Assembly: GCA_028565635.1 (NCBI GenBank)
Contig: JAOXYB010046358.1
Coordinates: 1 to 12,288, forward strand
DNA from: Phoronis ovalis
Taxonomy: Eukaryota > Phoronida > Phoronidae
Direction: 5' to 3'
Length of the DNA stretch: 12,288 bases
In this document: one piece after another, positions 1 to 8,490 of the stretch
How positions within the stretch are numbered: the first letter of the stretch is position 1
Layout of the letters: each line of letters begins with the position of its first letter
The notes under the pieces: model-generated
What the model saw: the letters and a program-made list of their open reading frames with translations, nothing else
Databases searched by the model: none
What the model was told of the DNA's origin: nothing
Translations under genes and position numbers: made by a program

Positions 1-1
1 C

Positions 2-115
2 AAAAAGAAAGAGAAAAAAGACATATTAATACGCGTCAAAGATCTATTTCCAGCATGTGGATTACAGACCCTGGCTGTAATTGGCTATCTAATGCCATCT
101 CAGATAGTTTACATG
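2..115 (+). other. Coding-like open stretch at window edge
   Basis: The frame is open from the window edge: KKKEKKDILIRVKDLFPACG, then LQTLAVIGYLMPSQIVYMF and TGA. A basic start is followed by a hydrophobic segment. A donor-like gtaatt at 80 or gtttac at 108 would leave phase 0, matching the phase-0 acceptor at 194. It is possibly the preceding exon of the plus-strand gene. Confidence 0.28.
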
Positions 116-193
116 TTTTGACGACTGCTTTATACTAAACTTGAATAAATATTTCATTTATTCCTCATTTTTGATAGGTGCTTTATGTGACAG

Positions 194-358
194 ATTTTGA
201 ATTTCATCACTATCATGACTCAATCCATTATTCCACTGAAGAAGGAACAGTATATTGATCTGTACTATTACCTGCTGGTTAATGTTACTTTGGTTCATTT
301 ATTTATATACATTGTTGTGATTACTCTGATCTCAGCTGCATATTACAGTAAATTGCCT
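194..358 (+). other. Coding-like open stretch, hydrophobic, possible upstream exon
   Basis: After acceptor-like tttatgtgacag, 55 codons stay open: ILNFITIMTQSIIPLKKEQY, IDLYYYLLVN and VTLVHLFIYIVVITLISAAY, then YSKLP and TAA. The end looks like a transmembrane helix. Donor choices are CA|gtatat (phase 2, which would join the 523 exon) or A|gtaaat at 347 (phase 1). It may be a real exon of the plus gene or part of a decayed copy. Confidence 0.33.
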
Positions 359-489
359 TAATAGTTAATAATAGATTTAACGATACCAAGCAATTTGACG
401 AGACCTTTTGTGTCGCTCAACTATTTTTCACTTCAATATCATACATACCACCAGATATATATGAAAAATGGGTGCAAGATACCATATCC
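352..489 (+). other. Second coding-like stretch in another frame, ending at TGA
   Basis: This stretch is 46 open codons, offset from the preceding one: IALIVNNRFNDTKQFDETFC, VAQLFFTSISYIPPDIYEKW and VQDTIS, then TGA at 490-492. The residue mix (DTKQFDETFC, PPDIYEKWVQDT) is strongly protein-like. It follows the 194-358 stretch with a frame change and precedes the 523 exon after only 30 bases, so ordinary introns do not fit. A broken gene, an assembly error or chance remain possible. Confidence 0.28.
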
Positions 490-522
490 TGAATAATGTA
501 AAACTTAGTACATTTTCTGTAG

Positions 523-1157
523 GCTTGGAGTTTTTGGAATATTGGGTGCCATCTTTGGAAAAAAATCTCGAGAGGCTAATGCAAAAGCAAAGCAAGAAAA
601 AGTTGATGGTGATTTTCAAGGAGATGGCATGCAAAATGGCGGAACAATAGTAGTTAGTTCAGGTTGTTGGTGCTATATGGTTGGGTACATACTTAGATTA
701 TGATATTCCTTCTCTATGCCTTAAAATGTATGAGCTACATTTTGTAAAAATGAAAAAAGTTAAGAATTTATTTTTTAAAACTTCCATTAATATTAAACTG
801 AAGAAAAAAAGTAAAAAACCAAGTGAGTTAGTTCCAGAAATAATTTACGAAATGTTGTAATACAATATTCTAATACCTTCTAGCAGGTTTTCGTATAGTG
901 AATAAACCGATTACCAATGTCAAAGCTGTGATGTGTCTGGTGTTTTTAAAAAATTAATTTATCTTACTTTTATAGGTGGAAAAGAATTACTTCTAAATTA
1001 TAAACAAGAAAACGTAGCTGAACATGTCAACTTAAATGAGGTGTTGCGAGTTTTAGGAATAGCACCATCACCAGAGGTCACGGAAGCAGCTGCCAGTATG
1101 TCTACAGATAATCTGGCTTGTACATCCAGAGAACAATATGGTGCAACACCAAAGTAA
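523..1157 (+). CDS. Two phase-matched exons of an unidentified plus-strand gene
   Basis: Exon 523-662 follows acceptor cattttctgtag, ends before gttgtt, and encodes LGVFGILGAIFGKKSREANA, KAKQEKVDGD and a Gly-rich end in TIVVSS. Exon 976-1157 follows acceptor cttttatag and encodes GKELLLNYKQENVAEHVNL, then EVLRVLGIAPSPEVTEAAAS, and ends EQYGATPK with TAA at 1155-1157. The single base left by the first exon and the two bases opening the second make GGT (Gly), so the frames agree. The start is a glycine-patterned hydrophobic helix followed by a basic patch, as at a membrane exit; the rest is hydrophilic. I do not recognise the family. The 3' end may vary: a donor-like GTATGT after 1098 (GCCA) could bypass this stop and join 1595-1689. 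It converges on INTS11. Confidence 0.5.
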
Positions 1158-1174
1158 AGTAAGCAAGCACGCCC

Positions 1175-1329
1175 ATGTTAAGTGCAACAGTTACAGTCTA
1201 TCAGTCAACTTATGACTCGGCTCTTTATAAGGAACATGTTAATATTAGTAGGGTTTTTCTTTGGTTATTGGTTGGCCTTGGATTTTGGTTTTATTTGGAC
1301 TTTGCAGTTTGTTGTTACAGAAGTATTTA
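1175..1329 (+). other. Coding-like open stretch with a membrane segment
   Basis: From an ATG at 1175 this frame reads MLSATVTVYQSTYDSALYKE, then HVNISRVFLWLLVGLGFWF and YLDFAVCCYRSI before TAG. It holds one clear hydrophobic segment, FLWLLVGLGFWFYL. A donor-like gtattt just before the stop leaves phase 1, which fits the exon at 1595. It could be an exon of the plus-strand gene, an alternative one, or chance. A second frame is also open over 1182-1367, which weakens the call. Confidence 0.3.
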
Positions 1330-1594
1330 GGGCCTCCCTGACGTACAATTTTGGTAGCTTGTTTTGATGATTCCCATCATAGCTTTGTTAAAAGATGTTA
1401 ATAATAGTATTTATTTCCAAATTATTATATAATTTGTGTTTTTCAAATTATCTGATGTTTCTTTCTTGTGCATTTGCCCACTTCACAATTGCCAGGTTTC
1501 ATGTTGTTATATAACGGAAAATAGTTGTTCACTTTTAAAGGTTAGCTCAACTTGAGAATTTTACAGTCACACATAATTTACTTTGATTTTTCAG

Positions 1595-1689
1595 ATGGAC
1601 TGATCATAATACTACCCGATTCTGCACATCATTACAAGTTCCAGGATTTAGAACACATTATCAGATGGAGTTATGAAACTATTTTGTAA
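1595..1689 (+). CDS. Probable terminal exon, unidentified plus-strand gene
   Basis: After a good pyrimidine-rich acceptor (tttgatttttcag) there are two bases, then 30 codons, GLIIILPDSAHHYKFQDLEH followed by IIRWSYETIL, and TAA at 1687-1689. Composition is protein-like and unlike the flanking DNA. It needs a phase-1 donor upstream. Candidates are GTATGT at 1099, GTGCAA near 1141 (both inside 976-1157), or GTATTT near 1322 at the end of the open stretch 1175-1329. No family was recognised. Confidence 0.42.
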
Positions 1690-2267
1690 AATCTGTGTAA
1701 GAAAACAAAATAGTGGATGTTTATCCATGTTGATTACATGTTTTGTTTCCTTTCAACTTGTGATGCACAGTTGTAAAAGTTTTGTTGTCTCTGTAAGAAA
1801 ATCATATTTTAAAAGCTTCAGTATTGTAAATTTCTGTATTTTGTTGTAAAATCACATAAAGATTATCAAAAATAATACTCTGATTTTATTTTGAAAACTC
1901 AATTTATATAATGGATGGCACTTATTTTAGCCTATGTACCTCAAACATAACTATTGCAGTTTTCAGTCTCATATACTTATACTTCTATATACACAAGGAA
2001 GTAGTTGGTTGGTGGCATTTGTACAATGCACGTACCTGTGCAGATAGGTAATGTACCTGTTACAGTAAAATTGCTATAAACTTTCATATTTGTTCTTAGT
2101 TGTGTGGTACTGATCAAAAGCAATTTCATCGTAACCAATTTGGGATATAAGACTTAGCACAGTAAAAAGTTATTCCATTCTCTTGATTGTTGCAAAATAA
2201 TGGAAATGAAAGAAAACTGTCCATGGATGGAAGTGAACCATTTCATTCGGGAATCTGGCATACAATC
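1690..2267. other. Tail-to-tail region: two convergent 3' UTRs
   Basis: There is no convincing coding frame here. The right part is the INTS11 3' UTR (minus). The left part should hold the 3' UTR of the plus-strand gene. I see no plus-strand AATAAA, only the variant CATAAA at about 1853. The two transcripts may overlap near 1860-1890. Confidence 0.5.
1885..1890 (-). terminator. Candidate polyadenylation signal of INTS11 (AATAAA)
   Basis: A canonical AATAAA is read on the minus strand about 380 bases past the INTS11 stop, followed by a T/GT-rich stretch (TTTATGTGATTTT) within 40 bases. This would give a 3' UTR of roughly 400 bases. It is a single-motif prediction. Confidence 0.45.
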
Positions 2268-2324
2268 TCATGTTGGTAAACCATTTTTTAACAGTCTAAA
2301 CAAATGGCTGCCTAACTCTTCATC
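2268..2324 (-). CDS. INTS11: INTS11 last exon with TGA stop
   Basis: The coding part is 57 bases: [18 protein letters not shown] followed by TGA at 2270-2268. The acceptor is ttgtgtacag, phase 0. It corresponds to the vertebrate C-terminus DEELGSFLTSLLKKGLP, so the gene ends at the expected place. The preceding 1.9-kb intron carries the 2485-2762 minisatellite. Confidence 0.93.
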   Translation of the reverse strand, partial: DEELGSHLFRLLKNGLPT

Positions 2325-5300
2325 CTGTACACAAGAGAAATTAAATAAATCAGAAAAGCTTTCCCTTTTAAAAGTCTGAATCCTATTATTCAAAAGAACC
2401 TTCTTGATCAGATTGTTTATAAAATTCTGGATTGGTAAAATCCTGGGGATGTGCAGCCCAAACAAAATATCAACCCGTTTGTAGGGATGTTTGTCTCAAA
2501 AATGGACCCATTTTCAGGGTTTTCTGTCACAAACAGGGCCCATTTTAAAAGTTTTTTCAGAAAAATTCCCCGGAATTGCTAACTTTAAATAAAATTGTGA
2601 AAAAAGTGGCCCAATTTTAGGGATTATGTTGAAAAATGGACCCATTTTTAGGGACATTTTTGTACAAAGTGGACCCATTTTTAGGGATTTATCGGTGAAA
2701 AGGTGACCCATTTGGGTGGCACATTCCCGTATTCATCATATATGTAAGTGCCCCCCCCCCCCGAGCTAAAATCTATCCAATATTTTTGTTTACACCAAGA
2801 TATTATGTAAATCACAATTTTAATTCAAAACCTCCCATGTTTACCTAACCAAACACATACTAAGTCTTATTAAAGAATTTTTACTAGCAACAGTTCCCTG
2901 GCAAGTAAAAGTGATAATGGCACAAAGCAGTCAGCAATTGGAACAGGCATGTATATGAAACGTCTTAGTGTAAAGGTCACAGACTCGTATAAATCCACAA
3001 GTACTCGCCATCACCCTAACTTATTTTCAAAATTAATGCTAACCTAGTCTCATTACAGTTTTAAATAAAATTAATTAAAAATCTATATTACATCTGTTCA
3101 TAAAAATCTTAAAGTACATCCTGCAGAGAAACCTAGTGGATATAACTTCTTGCTAACTATGTTTTTAAACGATACTCCCATTATTTGGTATGACCAAATT
3201 GTAATACAAAAAATAATATTTGAATTACTATTAATGTTTAAAAAAAGATTTAATTTTTATTTGCTTTTTAGTTTAAAGTCTTATCATACTTAAATTAGGG
3301 AGTATTCAACTTGACACTCATGTTCTTGCAACTTGCAAAGTTATTTTTGTGAACTATAATAATGCATTGATTTGTTGCTTTCCAGGAATAAGTTTTTTAT
3401 GCGGCTACGATTCAAATCAATCCAGAAAAATAAATAATAACCTAGCCACGATTTGTGACTTACGTTTTAATCTGCTGTTAAAGCCCTTATTATAATGGGA
3501 AGGTTGTGTTCATAGGTTTCAGTTGATTAGAAAACGTCCAAAAAAGTATTTAACTATGTGATAGAATTGGAAACATGTAATAAAATATGCCTATGACAGG
3601 GAATATGCATAAATTACAAAACATATATTTCTTTGGCAAGCATAACTTTTGTTCATATGCAACAGCTTTGAATTTTTTTGTTGAGAGAATTTTCTGTATT
3701 TCTTCCATGGAATGAATTGCCCAGTAATTCACTGGATATTAACAGGATTTCAATGATGTAGCCATTTCTGCATAACAGTGTATATCAAGATCACATATCA
3801 AACACAAAGTTTGTCCTTGCACTCTAGATCTGTTTTTGATTGGCATGGAGATATTACTCGTAGACTAAATTTATTTAATGGAGCGTTTTCAGTCTAAAAA
3901 ATCAAGTCCGTAAAAAGAGCATGGAAGTAATTACACAAATATTACAAGAACTATATGAGATAAGCTTGCCAACTTAAATGATTTGTTTATCATAGCAAAA
4001 CAACATTTTATTGTTTAAAACCATAATGATATTGTAGCTTAGCCCTAATGTTTAACATAAGCAGATAATTCTCTTTTAGATGGCCTTGCTTCATTCTATA
4101 GTTACAGTAAATGACTATTAATATATACAGGAACATGCTCATGGGTCATAGTAAGCACCCTTTTCTCTTTACCTCCAAAGCAAGAGTGTGGAGATCAAGG
4201 AGTTTCGAAACATACCTCATATGACCATGATAGCAAAACATCTTTGACATCTTCATCCGCACCAGTTACCTTTACTAGCACTGAGTCAGAGATAGTAACA
4301 GAGCCATCAGTTGAGTGACTAACATGATAATCTTTTAGTAAACTACAAAACAACAGAGGCAATGTAAAAAAGAGAATAGACAATTACAATAACTTGGCAG
4401 CAGACTGCAGGAACTGGTAAAAATCCTATTTACAAACAAAAATTTAAAAAAATTAAATTCCTCCACAAATCATTTACATAAATAATATTGGTTACATAAT
4501 GTTTACAATGAACTTAACGTACAAACACTTGAATTGTCTGTCTGTAAAATAATTATAATTTACATTTGATTTTTAAAAAAATGTGTTTATATTGTTCTGG
4601 AATACTACTTGTCTTTTAATATAATAGTTTGTCTAAAACTATTATTAAACCAAGTCCATAACCCTATAGGTTATGGCAAGCCGCTTCAGTAAATGTAAAT
4701 TTTGAGGTTACGTGTGATGTCGTTTGATTTGTTTTGTAAATAATTATTGAAAATGAAAAAAATTGAAAACATATAGTGTGTAGTATTTATCTACAGATGG
4801 CATTGCATGAATTATGACATGGTTAAGCAAAGATATTATTGCATTATGGTATTTAGTGTTTTCATTAGTTTGATATTTGGTAGTACAGGAATTTCCGGTG
4901 CTGGGGGTGTACAAAGAACTAAGTGGGGATGCGAGGACCCAGGTAATAATTCATGGAACAAATTGCTTTCAAAACAAAGTATATATTCCATGGTAAAATT
5001 TTTTTGCAAAAACCATATCCCATGGTAGAACTAGTCGAGGCATTTCTATTTAATTTCAATTTTCTACACGGTAAATATTTAGCTGAAAATGAGGTCCATG
5101 GAATGACACATACATACATACAGTCACTTTGAATTATAGTCCCTCCCACGAGGCATTCTTATTTAATTTCAATTTTCATACAATTATAATAAAAAAATTA
5201 TTTCTCTATTTTTTCAGTAAAAAACTTATAACTTCATTCTGTCAAAAAAAACTAACCTCATTTAACAAAATTTGATTCCTTTCTTGACATTAATGCCAGC

Positions 5301-8300
5301 AATTTATACAGTACAGTTAGCTCTATTACAAACCTGTTCATGAACAAAGCAGCAATGACCATGACAAAATAAACACATCTATACTACTAAATCTCGAGTG
5401 TCCGTCTGTCTTTCCACCAAATATCTTCAAAACTATTATATGTAGAATCATGATCTTTTTACACATCGTAGGTATCGACGATGGCTCGGGTTCCTCAAAT
5501 TTTGGGGTCAATTGGTCAACGGTATCATATTTAATGGGGCATTTTTGAACCTCTTGCATCATTATTTTTTGCCTGTGAGAGTCACGTGAACATGTGTGAA
5601 CTTGGCCTTACGTGACCTACATCTCTATCAAGATCCGTGATTTACCAAGGGTGCCGTCTACTTTTCTTTCTATAACAAATTCTTCAAATGCCATTAATGT
5701 ATGCCATATGAATATAAGCTGATGTACATACTATTGCAAAACATGCACATTTACTATTCTAATCCAAGACAAATTCAAAATATACAATAACTATACCAGA
5801 TAAACCATAACACATAATTTTAATCCACAAACAAAAGCAACCTTACATTTATTCTCCAAAAATATATCCTACAATTTCTTGAGTAGAATCCATTAATAGT
5901 ACAATCCCAATTTGTTAAACAGATGTTTGTTTAACAAAATATAAGCACTTCCTCAAATATGACGATCTAAGCAGAAAACTTACCTTAAAAAGATATCCAG
6001 ATAATTATTAGTTTAATGTTTAAAATACTCAATATTTTCATATTGAGACATCCTTTAAATGATCTAAGCTAATTTAACTTGCCTTATATACACAGTAAAT
6101 TATTGCATCAGAGTTTGAAATATACAACCATATGTTAAATGTAACCAGATATGATATCACATACAGATGTGTCTACTCCGTCAGAGAAATGCAAAGGATC
6201 AATCATGAACTACCTAACTTTAATTATATTTAACTTCTTAACAGAGGTGTAAATAAAAAAAATAACAAACAAGAAATATTTCTCAGGTATTACCACATGT
6301 AAACACTTATTTTGCATCGTATAGCCGTTGATGTTGCAGACGAGATACACTTGAAAAGATTTACATAAATTGATGTATATTTTTAAAAGTATCGGACAAT
6401 TTAAACCTTATATACCTTCAAAATAACTACGTTCCTTACACGCACTCACAATATTTACAAATAAAAAAATAACGCTAACATTAAAGAAATAATCATACTA
6501 TTATCAAAATATCGTTAATGGCCTATTTCTTCAACAAAAAAAACATCACAATTTAAAATCACATTACCATTATTTACTTTTCACTTTTATCTTCTTATTT
6601 CCCATAGTTTCTTACTCCTTGAATAATTATTATTAGCTACAAAAGCAAAAATTACTATTTGTTTACACAATTTTTCTTTGTTTATATAACCACGCCACGG
6701 GCTGTAACAAAGATGCATTTCCTATAAGGATAAGCAGCAATAATATATTCAAGGAATCTTCACTTTGTAAATGTAGAATTTAGTGTGTTATCAATACTGC
6801 TTTACCAAGGTAACCACAAATAACATTTGTTTTGTTAAATTTAATTTCTGTTACTTTTTTTATTTCTGGCCATTCTGTTTCGCAATGTTCAAACATTAGA
6901 TGAGGTACAAATGACCCGGACCCTTTTTAATAGTTTTGTCAGTGTTGTCTTTTTAAAAACCTGATACTTTATAAAATAAATCCAATGTTGTATTAAACAT
7001 TCCTTGTTACTCACTAGTAATTTCACACATTATGAAAATATATAAGAAGACAAAGTATCTTAAACTTTTTAAGGACAAATTTAATAAACTTCCAAGACAA
7101 TGTGTTGAACGCTTTTTTAAAATAAATTAGTAGTAACATTCCTTTCAAATTTTGAATTTTTGCTTCAACTACAATGTCATAAATGGTTACGATGTTTTCT
7201 TCCATGAATACTTCCCAAATTTAGGGTAGAGGTGTGCAGCACAGGGTTAAAAACCAGATCTCCTCAACTGTTTTTCTCTTCCAAAAACTGGTTTGCTTAA
7301 CTTTTTTTGATAAAAAACCTGATTGCTAATATTATGCATATTGGAAAACCAGTTATTTTAGTCAAAAACCAGAGCCTCCCTGCTAATTTGATAAAAAAAA
7401 CCACCTGGATCCTCTCTGCCAAATTGGTAAAAAAAAACGGATCCACTGTCGCGACACTTCCCTATTTAGACAGAATCCTGAGTAACCCCCGAGTAAAGCC
7501 AGTTTGGTCTCGATTTACAATCCAGTGCAACAAACTCTTACGGCACTCTACCCAGTCCTATTCATCAGTAACTCCAGGTGTTGTCGGTCCCGAAAGTAGA
7601 CCTCATATATCTATGCTATCAAAGAGTGGAATAGCAAGGTGAGTACCAATTTCTTAATCTTATTTATTTGTATGTTTATGGTGGTTGTTCACATGTGATA
7701 CCTTATACATGCATTTAAGTATAATCCTATGCTTTGTGAATCCATGCTTGATAACTTGAACAATTGCACTGTGTGAAAAAATAACTAGTCGTCCGATCGA
7801 GTGCTGTTAGTCCTGGTTGTGTCTAAAAATCCTTACCCTTTTACAAAGTGGTATATTTTCTCAGCTGTTTTAGTTGCTGGTCCGTCGTCTGCCAATGTTA
7901 ATGATGATGTGAACCGAATCTGATGCTGCTCTATTCCCAACTCTTGCAAAGCTTTACCTGGATCCAAAAGCTGTAACTTCTGGAAATGAAGAGAGTAGGT
8001 GAATACTAGCAGTCAGTCCGTTGATTTTTAATACCTAGATAGAATATTGTATCCATCACACATACAAGGTTTGTAAAATAGATCAATTAACTTACATCAT
8101 CTTGCATAATAAGAGCACCATGCATAATCCTTGGTCTCTTTGGATCAGGAGGCTCTAGCCCAAATAGTTCAATGTCTTTCTTAAGTAAACCTAAGGACAT
8201 GTCTGCTTTGATGTTATGTGTAGTATGAATCATAACTGTTTCACCATTGGCCGGATAAAAAACATCAATACCTGTCAAAAGTATTAAAATACTTTGCAAA

Positions 8301-8438
8301 AATAAAAACTTGCCAGTTATTTGTCAGTCAGAAAAACAGAAAATTTTTGAGGGAACTGTATTTGCTCAAGACTGAAAACTGTTTGTAGGTATAGTTTTGA
8401 CAAAATGAAAATAATCAGTATAAATTGTGTATTCATAT

Positions 8439-8490
<52 letters not shown>

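Larger units (their letters stand above)
4343..7836 (-). other. Long INTS11 intron (about 3.5 kb)
   Basis: This intron separates the two C-terminal-domain exons, phase 2. It contains the R1 and R2 repeats, a Helitron-like terminus, the LINE remnant, a minisatellite and the exon-like blocks listed separately. The stretch 5650-6200 is plain AT-rich sequence with nothing I can call, as is 6300-6690. Confidence 0.9.

Noticed and set aside
2514-2711. 65-codon minus-strand frame with KMGP repeats as a protein gene
   Set aside because: The frame is produced by the tandem unit and has no flanking gene structure.
3550-3732. 60-codon minus-strand frame in the last INTS11 intron
   Set aside because: It has no splice sites at its ends, no motif, and INTS11 is complete without it.
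5338-5562. 74-codon minus-strand frame over the Helitron-like block
   Set aside because: It has no recognisable domain and overlaps a likely noncoding repeat; the open frame follows from the GC-richer composition.
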